DNA from: Rhodobium gokarnense
GTDB lineage: Bacteria > Pseudomonadota > Alphaproteobacteria > Rhizobiales > Rhodobiaceae
Reading direction: 5' to 3'
DNA length: 64,000 bases
NCBI RefSeq assembly: GCF_025961475.1
Contig: NZ_JAOQNS010000001.1
Location: 496,001 to 560,000 of the forward strand
The position numbers were made by a program, and so were the translations under genes. Of this stretch, positions 47,243 through 60,105 are shown piece after piece. Position 1 is the first letter of the stretch, and every line of letters begins with the position of its first letter. The notes under the pieces are model-generated. The model did not search any database. It was given only the letters and a program-made list of their open reading frames with translations, and was not told where the DNA came from.

Positions 47243-48577
47243 ATGCGGTCGTCACTGTCAAGGATCGCGACACTCGTCCGCGCGACGGTCGCTGCATGCG
47301 TGCTGACGGCGGCCGGTGCGCTGCCGGCCTCGGCGCTGATCGAGATCGACATCACCCAGGGCGTGATCGAGCCGTTGCCGATCGCGCTGCCGGATTTCGT
47401 CGGCTCCGGTGCGTCGGCAGAGATCGGCCGCAACATCACCAATGTGATCAGCAATGATCTGAAGAATTCGGGCCTGTTCAAACCGCTCGACCCGGCCTCC
47501 TTCATCCAGAAGAACCCGGATGTCGGCCAGCCGCCGCGCTTCGGCGACTGGCGCGTGATCGACGCCCAGGCGCTCGTCGTCGGCGCCGTCACCCAGCAGC
47601 CCGACGGGCGGCTGAAGGTCGAATTCCGGCTCTGGGACGTGTTTGCCGGCGAGCAGATGACCGGCCAGCAATATTTCACCTCGCCGGACAACTGGCGCCG
47701 CATCGCCCATATCGTCGCCGATGCGATCTACGAGCGACTGACCGGCGAGAAGGGCTATTTCGACACCCGCATCGTCTTTGTCGACGAAAGCGGGCCGAAG
47801 ACCAAGCGCGTCAAGCGGCTGGCGATCATGGACCAGGACGGCGCACGCATGCGTTACCTGACGCAAGGCCGCGACCTGGTGCTGACGCCGCGCTTCAGCC
47901 CGTCGAACCAGGTCGTCACCTACATGTCCTATGCCGACGGCCAGCCGCGGGTCTATCTGCTCGACATCGAGACCGGCCGGCGCGAACTGGTCGGCAACTT
48001 CCCGGGCATGACCTTTGCGCCGCGCTTCTCGCCGGACGGCAACCGGGTGGTGATGAGCCTGCAGTCGGACGGCAACGCCAACATCTATTCGCTGGATCTG
48101 AGGACCCGCCAGACGACGCGTCTGACCTCCTCGCCCTCGATCGACACCAGCCCGAGCTATTCGCCGGACGGGCGCCAGATTGTCTTTGAATCCGACCGCG
48201 GCGGGCGCCAGAAGCTCTATGTCATGGGCGCCAATGGCGGCGGCGCGCGGCTCATCAGCAACGGCAGCGGTTCCTATTCGACGCCGGTGTGGTCGCCGCG
48301 CGGCGATCTCATCGCCTTCACCAAGCAGGTCGGCGGCAAGTTCCAGATCGGCGTCATGCGGACCGACGGCAGCGGCGAGCGCATCCTGACGGAAGGCTTC
48401 CACAATGAGGGGCCGACCTGGGCGCCGAACGGCCGGGTGCTGATGTTCTTCCGCGAGACGCCGGGCGCCAATGGCGGGCCGAAGCTGTGGGCCATCGACC
48501 TGACGGGCCGGCACGAGCGGCAGATCGGAACGCCGTCCTTCGCCTCCGACCCGGCCTGGTCGCCGCCGCTCCCGTAA
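47243..48577 (+). CDS. tolB: Tol-Pal system beta-propeller protein TolB
   Basis: A 444-residue periplasmic protein. A signal peptide ([20 protein letters not shown], ending ASA) is followed by the TolB N-terminal domain ([20 protein letters not shown]) and a six-bladed propeller with repeats such as [28 protein letters not shown] and [15 protein letters not shown] choose the ATG at 47243 so that the signal peptide is N-terminal; an in-frame ATG at 47195 would add 16 residues. Confidence 0.95.
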   Translation: MRSSLSRIATLVRATVAACVLTAAGALPASALIEIDITQGVIEPLPIALPDFVGSGASAEIGRNITNVISNDLKNSGLFKPLDPASFIQKNPDVGQPPRFGDWRVIDAQALVVGAVTQQPDGRLKVEFRLWDVFAGEQMTGQQYFTSPDNWRRIAHIVADAIYERLTGEKGYFDTRIVFVDESGPKTKRVKRLAIMDQDGARMRYLTQGRDLVLTPRFSPSNQVVTYMSYADGQPRVYLLDIETGRRELVGNFPGMTFAPRFSPDGNRVVMSLQSDGNANIYSLDLRTRQTTRLTSSPSIDTSPSYSPDGRQIVFESDRGGRQKLYVMGANGGGARLISNGSGSYSTPVWSPRGDLIAFTKQVGGKFQIGVMRTDGSGERILTEGFHNEGPTWAPNGRVLMFFRETPGANGGPKLWAIDLTGRHERQIGTPSFASDPAWSPPLP

Positions 48578-48905
48578 AGGGCTGGCCGGCCGAACGGTGT
48601 GGCTAACCGATTGAATTGATGCCGGGGACTGTTGCCGCAGGAACACAGTTGGCCACAACGTTGTTTCGGCGAAGGGTTTTGCGCCGCCCAGGCGGCGTTC
48701 ATCACCGATTTGGCGCAATGCGGACATAGTCTTGACCGCATTCATTGCCATCAGACAGCGGAATTCGGCGGCTGGGGGCCTCCTTGCGCCGGAATTGTTC
48801 TGGAAACCGCCGCAACGAAGTGTTTACCATTCTGGAAAACCGCGGCTTAACCATCGCACTGGTAACCCTGATCATTACTGGGTGGGACTTTTTGGGAGTG
48901 ATCGC
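48578..48905. other. intergenic region between tolB and pal
   Basis: This gap lies inside the tol-pal cluster. It contains no convincing frame. The ribosome site gggagtg precedes pal. A separate pal promoter is likely here given the length, but I cannot place it. Confidence 0.4.
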
Positions 48906-49388
48906 ATGCTGAGTAACGCGCGTTTTGCAGGTGCAATGCGACTGTTCGCAGTGGCCGTCGTGGCTCTGACCGTCGCGGCCTGCGCGAACAAACCGGAATC
49001 GAATATCAACGGGGTTGCTCCGGGCAGCCCGCAAGACTTCGTCGTCAATGTCGGCGACCGTGTGCTGTTCGACGTCGACTCTTCGTCGCTCGACGCCTCG
49101 GCCCGCTCGACGCTGGACGGCCAGGCCCGCTGGCTGGCGCAGTACTCGCAGTACTCGCTGACCATCGAGGGCCATGCCGACGAACGCGGCACCCGCGAAT
49201 ACAACCTGGCGCTCGGCGCAAGGCGCGCGTCTGCCGTGCGCGACTATCTCGCCAGCCAGGGCGTCTCGCCGGGACGGCTGCGCACGATTTCCTACGGCAA
49301 GGAACGGCCCGTCGCCGTCTGTTCGGCCGAATCCTGCTGGTCGCAGAACCGCCGTGCGGTCTCCGTCGTCAGCGGCGCCGGAAGCTGA
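48906..49388 (+). CDS. pal: peptidoglycan-associated lipoprotein Pal
   Basis: A 160-residue outer-membrane lipoprotein that binds peptidoglycan and TolB. The lipobox lies in VVALTVAAC. The OmpA-like domain contains VLFDVDSSSLDASARSTLDG, LTIEGHADERGTREYNLALG and the closing SYGKERPVAVCSAESCWSQN. The ATG at 48906 starts the lipoprotein signal. Confidence 0.96.
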   Translation: MLSNARFAGAMRLFAVAVVALTVAACANKPESNINGVAPGSPQDFVVNVGDRVLFDVDSSSLDASARSTLDGQARWLAQYSQYSLTIEGHADERGTREYNLALGARRASAVRDYLASQGVSPGRLRTISYGKERPVAVCSAESCWSQNRRAVSVVSGAGS

Positions 49389-49739
49389 CGCCAACGCCAC
49401 GTTCCGCCCCTATCCGACGGCGACGCCGGGGCCCCGACAACGGGCTCCGGCGTCGTTTCGATTTGGGGTACCGCGGCACTTCGGACGTTGGCGCCGCGCG
49501 ATTGCGGTCGGACTGGCGGGCGGCCTTGAAAAGGCACGCCCCTTTTTTCGTGAATCCCTTTATAGTGCGGCTACAGCCGATGCCGGAGCGGCGGCCCTGA
49601 CCGGGGCCGTCAAACTTTGGCCGGTTTCGCGCGTTTATTTGCGGCCTGCCGTCCGCGGTCTTTTCGAAAGGTCGGGCGCGTTGCCCGATAGACGCCGGTT
49701 TTCATTTTCCGGACGGTGCAACGACGAGGCAAGGACACC
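49389..49739. other. intergenic region between pal and cpoB
   Basis: GC-rich up to about 49530, then a T-rich segment (ccttttttcgtg; ctttatagtg). No gene or clear hairpin terminator is seen. It may hold a cpoB promoter. Confidence 0.4.
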
Positions 49740-50726
49740 ATGATCACCAGCGGCATCCGACACCGCATTCTGCCGGTCGCCCTTTCCGCGGCGGTGCTGG
49801 CGACGATCGGGCTTTCCGACACCGGCGTTGCCGCCAGCGAGCTCAAATCGCCGATCATCCTCGCCCAGGGCGGGTTCTTCGGGTCGTCGAGCCGCGAAAA
49901 CGCCTCGCAGTCGCTGCGCATGAGCCAGCTCGAGGAGCAGATCCGCAAGCTGACCGGCCAGGTCGAGGACCTCAGCTACCAGGTCCGTACGCTGACGGAC
50001 CAGCTCCAGCGGATGCAGGAAGACAACGAATTCCGCTTCCAGCAGCTTGAGAATCCGGGCGGCACCGGCCGGCGTTCCCAGGCGACGCAGCCGCAGCCGC
50101 AGCGGAACACGGCGAACAACAGCCAGTTCTCCACCCAGCCGCAATCGTCCAATGACGACCAGACCCTCGGCACCATGGTGCTGGAAGCGCCCGACGCGCC
50201 GCAGCCCGGCAGCCAGGAAGACGCCATCGGCCGGGCGATCGGCCAGCCGCTCGACCTGTCGACGCTCGCCGGCGGCAACAATCTGACGGCGCCGGGACCG
50301 GCGGATGGCGGCAGTGACGTCACCCCTGCCCGTGGCGGCGATCCGCGCGCCGATTACGACGTTGCCTATGGTTACATCCTCGCCGGCGACTACGCCCGGG
50401 CCGAGACCGCGTTCCGCAACTTCCTCGACTTCCACGGCGATGACGACCTTGCCGTCAACGCCCGCTTCTGGCTCGGCGAGAGCCTTTTCGGCCAGCGCCG
50501 CTACCAGGACGCCGCCGACGTCTATCTCGCCGTCTACACCGAGCACCCGACCGACCCGAAGGCGCCGGACGCGCTGTTCAAGCTCGGCCAGTCGCTGAAG
50601 GCGATGGGCGAGACGGGGGCGGCCTGCGCCACCTATTCGGAAGTGCTGGAAAACCACGGCAACGCCTCGCAGGCGCTGCGCTCCCGCGTCACCAAGGAAA
50701 TGCGCAGCGCCGGCTGCAAGGGCTGA
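49740..50726 (+). CDS. cpoB: Tol-Pal coordinator CpoB (YbgF)
   Basis: A 328-residue periplasmic protein that links Tol-Pal with cell-wall synthesis during division. A signal peptide (ILPVALSAAVLATIGLSDTG) is followed by the trimerising coiled coil (MSQLEEQIRKLTGQVEDLSY), a glutamine/asparagine-rich linker (about 105-205) and C-terminal TPR repeats (YILAGDYARAETAFRNFLDF; EHPTDPKAPDALFKLGQSLK). Start at the ATG at 49740. Confidence 0.94.
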   Translation: MITSGIRHRILPVALSAAVLATIGLSDTGVAASELKSPIILAQGGFFGSSSRENASQSLRMSQLEEQIRKLTGQVEDLSYQVRTLTDQLQRMQEDNEFRFQQLENPGGTGRRSQATQPQPQRNTANNSQFSTQPQSSNDDQTLGTMVLEAPDAPQPGSQEDAIGRAIGQPLDLSTLAGGNNLTAPGPADGGSDVTPARGGDPRADYDVAYGYILAGDYARAETAFRNFLDFHGDDDLAVNARFWLGESLFGQRRYQDAADVYLAVYTEHPTDPKAPDALFKLGQSLKAMGETGAACATYSEVLENHGNASQALRSRVTKEMRSAGCKG

Positions 50727-50739
50727 CCCGACAACCGTA

Positions 50740-52089
50740 ATGACCGCCGCCGATCCGATCCGCGACGACGAGCTGGAGGCGCTGTTCTCGCCGCTCGCCG
50801 GCGAGGAGGCCGTGGGCCTTGCGGTCTCCGGCGGCGCCGATTCCACGGCCTTGATGGTGCTGGCGGCGCGCTGGGCCGGACGGCGCAGCAACGCGCCGAG
50901 GCTTGCCGTCCTCACCGTCGATCACGGGCTGAGGCCGGAGGCGGCCGGGGAGGCGGCCCAGGTCGCGGAGCTTGCCGCCGCGCTCGGCCTTGGCCACGAA
51001 ACGCTTTGCTGGACCGGCGACAAGCCGAAGACGAACCTGCAGGCGGCGGCGCGCGAGGCGCGCTACCGGCTGTTGGCCGAGCGGGCCGTGCTCGCCGGCC
51101 TTACTGCGATCGTCACCGCTCACCATCTGGAGGACCAGGCGGAAACCGTGCTGATGCGGCTTGCCCGCGGCAGCGGCGTCGACGGCCTTGCCGCCATGGC
51201 GCCGGCGCGCGCGATCGGCGGCGTCCGGCTGTTGCGGCCGCTCCTCGACATCCCGAAGGCGCGGCTCGTGGTGACGCTCCAGGCGGCCGGCATCAACTGG
51301 ATCGAGGATCCCTCCAACGACAACACGGCCTTTGAGCGCATCCGGTTGCGCAGGCTGTTGCCCGTCCTTGCCGCCGAAGGGCTGACGCCGGAGCGGCTGG
51401 CGGCGACGGCGCGACGCATGCGAAAGGCGTCGGACGCCCTGGATGCGGAGGCATCGGGGCGCCTCACCACCTTCGCCCGGTTCCATCCGGGCGGCTTCGG
51501 GGCGCTCGACCCGACGGTCTTTGCCGATTGCCCGGACGAGATCGCGCTGCGGCTCGTGGCGCGGCTGCTGTCGTCCATTGGCGGCACCGTCTATCCGCCG
51601 CGCCAGGAGCGGCTGGAGACCCTCGTTGCGGCGATCCGGTCCGGCGATACCGGCCGGCGCATGAAACGCACGCTTGCCGGCGTCGTCGTCGAGGCGCGCC
51701 GCGGCCGGCTCTGGTTCTACCGCGAGGCGGGCCGGGCGGGCATGCCGGAAATCCCGCTGTTTCCGGGCGAAAAGGCGATCTGGGACCACCGCTTCAAAGT
51801 GACGCTGGCAAAGGATGCGGCGACGCCGGTCGTCGTCGGCCCGCTCGGCCGGGACGGGCGTGCGGCGCTCGGGCTCACAACGGCTGCGGGCATGCCCGCG
51901 GCTGCGCTTGAGACCGTGCCGGCGGCCTTCGCCGCGGGGCGGCTTGCCGCCGTTCCCGCGCTTTCCGTGCGGCTCGCGAATGCCGGACCGGCCGTGCCGT
52001 TTTCCGCCGTCTGGCAGGAACCGCGGGGACTCACTGAGCGTTCCCTTTGCGGGGATATCCAAGGCGTCGGTGCGTTCGCCACGGATTAG
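50740..52089 (+). CDS. tilS: tRNA(Ile)-lysidine synthase TilS
   Basis: Converts the wobble cytidine of tRNA-Ile(CAU) to lysidine. The 449-residue protein has the ATP-binding PP-loop VSGGADSTAL, the LTVDHGLRPEA strand, TAHHLEDQAETVLMRLARGS and DPSNDNTAFERIRLRRLL, all diagnostic. It begins 13 bp after cpoB and is followed by ftsH. Confidence 0.95.
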   Translation: MTAADPIRDDELEALFSPLAGEEAVGLAVSGGADSTALMVLAARWAGRRSNAPRLAVLTVDHGLRPEAAGEAAQVAELAAALGLGHETLCWTGDKPKTNLQAAAREARYRLLAERAVLAGLTAIVTAHHLEDQAETVLMRLARGSGVDGLAAMAPARAIGGVRLLRPLLDIPKARLVVTLQAAGINWIEDPSNDNTAFERIRLRRLLPVLAAEGLTPERLAATARRMRKASDALDAEASGRLTTFARFHPGGFGALDPTVFADCPDEIALRLVARLLSSIGGTVYPPRQERLETLVAAIRSGDTGRRMKRTLAGVVVEARRGRLWFYREAGRAGMPEIPLFPGEKAIWDHRFKVTLAKDAATPVVVGPLGRDGRAALGLTTAAGMPAAALETVPAAFAAGRLAAVPALSVRLANAGPAVPFSAVWQEPRGLTERSLCGDIQGVGAFATD

Positions 52090-52238
52090 CCATTCGTTTA
52101 GGTTAAGAAAAAGTTGCAGCGACTTGACAGGCCCATGACTTGGCAAGGGTGGCAGGGGAACCTATCTTACCTCGCGAGGACAACGGAACGCTGCGCCGGC
52201 GCTGCCGTGCGCGCGTCTTCCGGATGCAAGGGACCAAA

Positions 52239-54158
<1,920 letters not shown>

Positions 54159-54182
54159 CCGGCCTGCCGCGATTGGAAACAA

Positions 54183-54218
54183 CAAACGCCCGGGCGGAGC
54201 GCCCGGGCGTTTTTTTGT
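54183..54218 (+). terminator. intrinsic terminator of ftsH
   Basis: aaacgcccgggcg pairs with cgcccgggcgttt around a tight loop, followed by seven T. It lies 25 bases after the ftsH stop. Confidence 0.92.
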
Positions 54219-54328
54219 TCGCATATCTTTGGGGCCGCCCGAAACGCAAACGCGGCGGAGGCATGAAACCTCCACCGCGCCCGGCAGCCCCTCCGGCGTT
54301 GCCGCCGGAATACGTGATCTTTTCCGTG

Positions 54329-55063
54329 CTACTCGATCATGTAGCGCAGGCCGACGCGGATGTCGTGCGCGGCCACGTCTTCGAAATGCACCTTGCCGCG
54401 GAAGCCGCGGGCGTTGCCGGAGATGGCGTCGCCCATCCACAGATAGCGGTAGCCGGCATCGACCAGCAGGCCCGGTGCGATCTCGTAGGACGCGCCGGCC
54501 ATCGCCGCGGCCGACAGGTTCCACTGTTCGCCGCCCTCGAAGCGGCTGGCGGGCGGCACCGGATTGCGGCCGATGACGTTGTCGGTCTTGATGTAGGTGG
54601 TGCCGATACCGGCGCCGACATAGGGGGTGAAACCCTGCCAGGTGCCGATGTCCAGATAGCCGTTCAGCATGATGCTCCAGGCGTCGAGCGTCGAACGCTC
54701 GCGGGTCGTGCCGCAGCCGGGGGCGCAGCGCGTGCGGGCCCGGAATTCGGAATTGCCGTGGTAATCGAAGGTGAGGTCGCTGCGGAAGTATTCGGTGAAG
54801 TCGTAGCCGAAGCCGACGCCGCCCGTCCATGTGTCGTCGAGGGACTCGCCGTGGAAATTGGTACCGTTCCAGTAGGCGTCGGGCGCCTGCATCACCGCAT
54901 AGCCGATGTCGCCGCGCAGGTACCAGCCGGCGCCGACTTCCACCGGAATGACCTCCGGCGTGTGCTCAATGATCGGCGGTTCCAGGAGATCCGCCGCAAA
55001 GGCCGTCGACGACAGCAGCATCGCTGCGCACGTCGACAGGATCGTTTTCTTCAGGCTGCCCAT
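54329..55063 (-). CDS. outer-membrane beta-barrel protein (Omp25/Omp31-like)
   Basis: A 244-residue outer-membrane protein of the small-barrel type common in Hyphomicrobiales. A signal peptide (ILSTCAAMLLSSTAFAA) is followed by alternating amphipathic strands (GWYLRGDIGYAVMQ, GGVGFGYDFTEYFRSDLTFD, GFTPYVGAGIGTTYIKT) and a typical end AHDIRVGLRYMIE. A CxxGC pair (CAPGC) may form an extracellular disulfide. It is divergent from an EamA transporter; a CtrA-like box lies in the shared region. Confidence 0.85.
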   Translation of the reverse strand: MGSLKKTILSTCAAMLLSSTAFAADLLEPPIIEHTPEVIPVEVGAGWYLRGDIGYAVMQAPDAYWNGTNFHGESLDDTWTGGVGFGYDFTEYFRSDLTFDYHGNSEFRARTRCAPGCGTTRERSTLDAWSIMLNGYLDIGTWQGFTPYVGAGIGTTYIKTDNVIGRNPVPPASRFEGGEQWNLSAAAMAGASYEIAPGLLVDAGYRYLWMGDAISGNARGFRGKVHFEDVAAHDIRVGLRYMIE

Positions 55064-55152
55064 TACTCATCCCTTCCGTTGCCGGTCCCGGTCACTCACT
55101 CGACGCAACACCCCGGACCCTTACTTCAGGGCAGAACTATGGGAGGAAAATC

Positions 55153-55169
55153 TTAAGGCTGAATTAACC
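55153..55169. promoter_or_regulatory. CtrA-box-like site upstream of the outer-membrane gene
   Basis: TTAA-GGCTGAA-TTAACC is a full match to TTAA-N7-TTAAC. It lies 90 bp upstream of the outer-membrane protein start. The gap 55064-55409 is strongly AT-rich here and also contains aatattaatatt and a near-palindrome around cttttgtaaacaaaag (about 55216-55240). Confidence 0.6.
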
Positions 55170-55409
55170 GAGATTTTTAACCACGAATATTAATATTACC
55201 GAATATTTAACGATGGAAACTTTTGTAAACAAAAGGTTTCGATCTTGCACCTGCGACCGGCGATCCTGTTGCCCGGCGCGGGGATTGCGATAAGAAGGGC
55301 GGGCCGGGGCGCGGGCGCCCGGCGCCGGAACGGCGAGCGGCCTTGGCCCGGTTCGTCGTCGGGGGCAGGGGACGGCGTTTGCCGCTTGCCCGCACAATGG
55401 AAGGATCTG

Positions 55410-56336
55410 ATGGGCCCGGAGCCGCACGCAGCCACCCGACATCCGATGCGCGACTGGGCCGATCTTTCCGTCCTGGTCGTCGTCTGGGGCTCGTCCTTCG
55501 CGCTCACCAAGGTGGCCGTCGGCGAGGTGGCGCCGGTCTGGGTGGTGGCGTGGCGGGTGCTTCTGGCGACCGCCGTCCTGATCCCGGTGCTCCTCATCAG
55601 CGGCGGAGGGCTGTCGCGCCGGCCGCGCGACTGGGCCGGCTTTGCCTGGCTCGCCTTCGTCGGCACCGTCGCGCCGTTCTGGCTGATTTCCTGGGGAACC
55701 CAGTACATCTCGTCGAGCCTTGCCGGCGTCCTGATGGCGGCGGTGCCGCTGGTCGTCATCGTCATGGCGGCGGCGCTCCTCAAGGACGAGCCGCTGACCG
55801 TGCGCAAGGGCATCGGCTTCGTTGCCGGGTTCGCCGGCGTCGTCGTGCTGATCGGGCCGGGCGCGCTGTTGTCGTTCGATGCCGGCAACATGCAGCTTCT
55901 CGGCGCGCTGGCGGTCGTCTCGGCGTCCCTGGGCTATGCCAGCCAGGCGGTGACGGTGCGGCTGATGCGGCCGATGGCGGGGCTGGAGCGGGCAACCGGC
56001 ATGATCGTCGCCTCAAGCGCCATGGCCCTGCCCCTGGCGCTCGTCACGGCGCCGGACGGCTATGCGGCGGAGCGCGCGGAGACCCTCGCCTCGCTGGCGC
56101 TTCTCGGCATCTTTCCGACGGCGATCGCCGGCATCGTACTGTTCCCGCTGATCGCTTCGGCAGGTGCCGGCTTCACGGCGCTGACCAATTATCTGGTGCC
56201 GGCCTTTGCGCTCGCCGTCGGCGTCACCTTCCTCGGCGAGCACTTCACGACGATGGATTTTGCCGGCTTTGCCATGGTGCTGGCGGGCATCACCGTTGCC
56301 CGGCCGCGGCACCGGCCCGGCGGCGCCCGGTCCTAG
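55410..56336 (+). CDS. EamA-family (DMT) transporter
   Basis: A 308-residue drug/metabolite transporter with about ten membrane helices in two EamA halves: LSVLVVVWGSSFALTKVAVG begins the first, LGALAVVSASLGYASQAVTV the second, and ALAVGVTFLGEHFTTMDFAG lies near the end. The substrate is unknown; relatives export amino acids or metabolites. The start at 55410 follows ggaagga. Convergent with the serralysin gene across 24 bp. Confidence 0.9.
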   Translation: MGPEPHAATRHPMRDWADLSVLVVVWGSSFALTKVAVGEVAPVWVVAWRVLLATAVLIPVLLISGGGLSRRPRDWAGFAWLAFVGTVAPFWLISWGTQYISSSLAGVLMAAVPLVVIVMAAALLKDEPLTVRKGIGFVAGFAGVVVLIGPGALLSFDAGNMQLLGALAVVSASLGYASQAVTVRLMRPMAGLERATGMIVASSAMALPLALVTAPDGYAAERAETLASLALLGIFPTAIAGIVLFPLIASAGAGFTALTNYLVPAFALAVGVTFLGEHFTTMDFAGFAMVLAGITVARPRHRPGGARS

Positions 56337-56360
56337 GAACTGGCAGCCGCCGGGCGGCCG

Positions 56361-58013
56361 TCAGAATATGAAATCGCCGTTGTCGAGGGCGCCCTTGCTG
56401 ACGTCGTCGAGGACGATGACGTTGTTGAAGAACCGGATCACCGTGTCGCCGTGGCGCATGTAGATCGTGAGGTCGGACATGTCGTGCAGGCTCTTGTAGG
56501 CCGACAGGTCGATCAGGTCCGAATTGACATGGAAATCCTCGATGATGTCGCGACCGGTCTTGCCGCCGAAGACGAACTCGTCGGCGTGCTTGCCGCCGTA
56601 AAGGGTGTCGTCCCCGCCGCCGCCGATGAGGCGGTCGGTGCCCTTGGAGCCTTGCAGGAGGTCGTTGCCCTGGCTGCCGTTGAGGTAGTCGGAGCCGTTG
56701 CCGCCGTAAATCTTGTCGTCGCCGAACTGGCCGGCGAGGGTGTCGTTGCCGGCGCCGCCGAGGACGCGATCGTCGCCGCCGTTGCCGTTGACCCTGTCGC
56801 TGCCGGCGCCGCCGGCGACCCAGTCGTTGCCGGAACCGCCGGCGAGGGTATCGTTGTGCTTGCCGCCGGCGACGCGGTCGTTGCCGCCACCGCCGAAGAG
56901 GAGGTCGTCGTTGTTGCCGCCGATCAGCTTGTCGTTGGCGCCGAGGCCGAAGATGGTGTCGTCGCCGGCGCCGCCGATCAGCTTGTTGTTGACGCCGTTG
57001 CCGGTGATCTTGTCGTCGCCGCTGCCGCCGACGGCGTTCTCGATGATGACGCCGGTCTCGCCGTTGCGGTTGGCCAGCGCGTTGGTGAAGTCGTCGGCGA
57101 TGGTGAAGCCGCCATAGTGCTTCTGGCTGCCGGCGTTCTTCACGTAGCTGAGGTAGCCGCCGCCATGGGCCGTGCCGTCGATCGTCGCCGCGTTGAGGTT
57201 GATCACGGCATCGTGGGAGCCCCTGTAGACGATGCGGTCCGTGCCGCCGGTATCCCAGATCGACATCCAGGCGCCGTTGTTCTGGATGACATAGGTGTTG
57301 TTGCCGCTGGCATAGGTCGTGTTGGCGCCGTATTTGATCTGGACCGCGGCGATGTCGTAGGCGCCTAGGCCGTAATTGTAGCCGTAGTCGGAAACGTCGT
57401 TCATTTCCGGCCGCTGAACCGCTTCCCAGCCGCTGTTGTAGGACATCACGGTGTAGAGGCTCTGGTTCAGCTTGTTGTAGCCGAGGTCGTCGGAACTGCT
57501 CACACCCGGCATCTGCGGTGAGCCGCCGCCATTGTCGTGCGGATGGGCGAAGCCCAGCGCATGGCCGAGCTCGTGGAGCATGGTCGTGTAGCCCCAGCCG
57601 CCCTTCTTCAGGCCCCCGGTATCGTAGGCGATGCCGGAGGAGGGCCAGCTATAGGCCTGATAATTGTAGTAGCCGTGCGCCTTGCCGTCGAAGCTCGATG
57701 CGGCCGTTTGCGGGGTGTCGTGGACGCCGAACAGCACCGAGCCCGGCTGCACGCCGTATTTGGCATTGATCTGGGCGTTGCTGAGGCTGTGCTCGACGAG
57801 TTGGGCTTCGCTCTCGTTCTGGGTTTCCTGGACGGTGAAATTGGCGACCTTCGCCCATTCCTGGAGCGCGGTGCGGTAGGCATGTTTTTCGGAGTTCGAC
57901 CAGACCGAATAGTCGTTGTCGAAATAGTATTTGATGACGACCCTGCCGCCCGGATTGTACCAGCCCCAGTTTCCCCAACTGATCGAGTCGACATAAGAGT
58001 TGCCGGTCGCCAT
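56361..58013 (-). CDS. serralysin-type RTX metalloprotease (M10B)
   Basis: A 550-residue secreted zinc protease. The catalytic motif HELGHALGFAHPHD and the Met-turn YTVMSYNS are intact, as is the N-terminal region typical of M10 (VVIKYYFDNDYSVWS). RTX repeats (GGAGDDTIFGLGANDKLIGG, GGSGNDWVAGGAGSDRVNGN and more) run from about 330 to 490, followed by the M10 C-terminal domain (DIIEDFHVNSDLIDLSAYKS) and the tail ALDNGDFIF, a type I secretion signal. There is no leader peptide, as expected. No exporter or inhibitor gene adjoins. Confidence 0.93.
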   Translation of the reverse strand: MATGNSYVDSISWGNWGWYNPGGRVVIKYYFDNDYSVWSNSEKHAYRTALQEWAKVANFTVQETQNESEAQLVEHSLSNAQINAKYGVQPGSVLFGVHDTPQTAASSFDGKAHGYYNYQAYSWPSSGIAYDTGGLKKGGWGYTTMLHELGHALGFAHPHDNGGGSPQMPGVSSSDDLGYNKLNQSLYTVMSYNSGWEAVQRPEMNDVSDYGYNYGLGAYDIAAVQIKYGANTTYASGNNTYVIQNNGAWMSIWDTGGTDRIVYRGSHDAVINLNAATIDGTAHGGGYLSYVKNAGSQKHYGGFTIADDFTNALANRNGETGVIIENAVGGSGDDKITGNGVNNKLIGGAGDDTIFGLGANDKLIGGNNDDLLFGGGGNDRVAGGKHNDTLAGGSGNDWVAGGAGSDRVNGNGGDDRVLGGAGNDTLAGQFGDDKIYGGNGSDYLNGSQGNDLLQGSKGTDRLIGGGGDDTLYGGKHADEFVFGGKTGRDIIEDFHVNSDLIDLSAYKSLHDMSDLTIYMRHGDTVIRFFNNVIVLDDVSKGALDNGDFIF

Positions 58014-58618
58014 GAGCCCTTCCCCTTCCCTGGTTTCCGCGATCCATCCGACGGACCGTTCCGCAAACGCGCGAGCCGGTGCCTGGACGCTTCGAGATGG
58101 CGATCACATGGCAACACGGTTCGACGGTCAGAGAATATCCGTGAAACGGCAAGAATAGGAAGTGGAATTTGCCAGTTCCGGAACGTTCGGAATGTGGCAT
58201 ATTTCTAATATACTAGTATAAAATCACATCTGAAAAATATACATTCAGATCAAAGCCGCTTTGCATTTGTTGTGGAAGCCTGTCGGGCGGCTCATGCGCG
58301 CGGCGCGGGACGATGTATCCACCGATGTGTCAAATATCGCCGAGCCGCAATTCGTTACCGGCGTCGCGACTTTTCATCACGCGATGAAAGATATTCGCGG
58401 TATATATTTCCGCCGGTCGCGGCATGCCTACAAAATTCTAGGTATGCCAATGCAAAAAAAATCGCGGGCCGGGCGCATTGGTGGCGCCAACCGGCGGATT
58501 TTTGTGGCGATGGCGGGGCGGTCCGGCGATGCGACGGGCGCCGAGAGGGGGCCTTGCCATCTCTTGCTGCGCGCCGGCGCGCGATCGCGAGGCAGGGAGT
58601 GTGGCCGTGCGAAGCCCG
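58014..58618. other. AT-rich intergenic region rich in small palindromes
   Basis: This gap lies between the serralysin start and the glmM stop. It contains the perfect palindrome tatactagtata (58209-58220), tctga...tcaga (58230-58250) and tttcatc/gatgaaa (58372-58389). It probably carries the serralysin promoter. I see no convincing coding frame. Confidence 0.5.
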
Positions 58619-59962
<1,344 letters not shown>

Positions 59963-60105
59963 ATCGCCTCCCGTCACGGCGATTGTCGTTCATATCGAGG
60001 AATGGATTGGGGTCTTATAGCCGCAATGGTCCCCGAAAAGCGTTCAAAAATGGTGTGCGACTGTAACACACGGTTTCTCTTGGTGTTTGCAGTCGCGGAG
60101 CCGGC

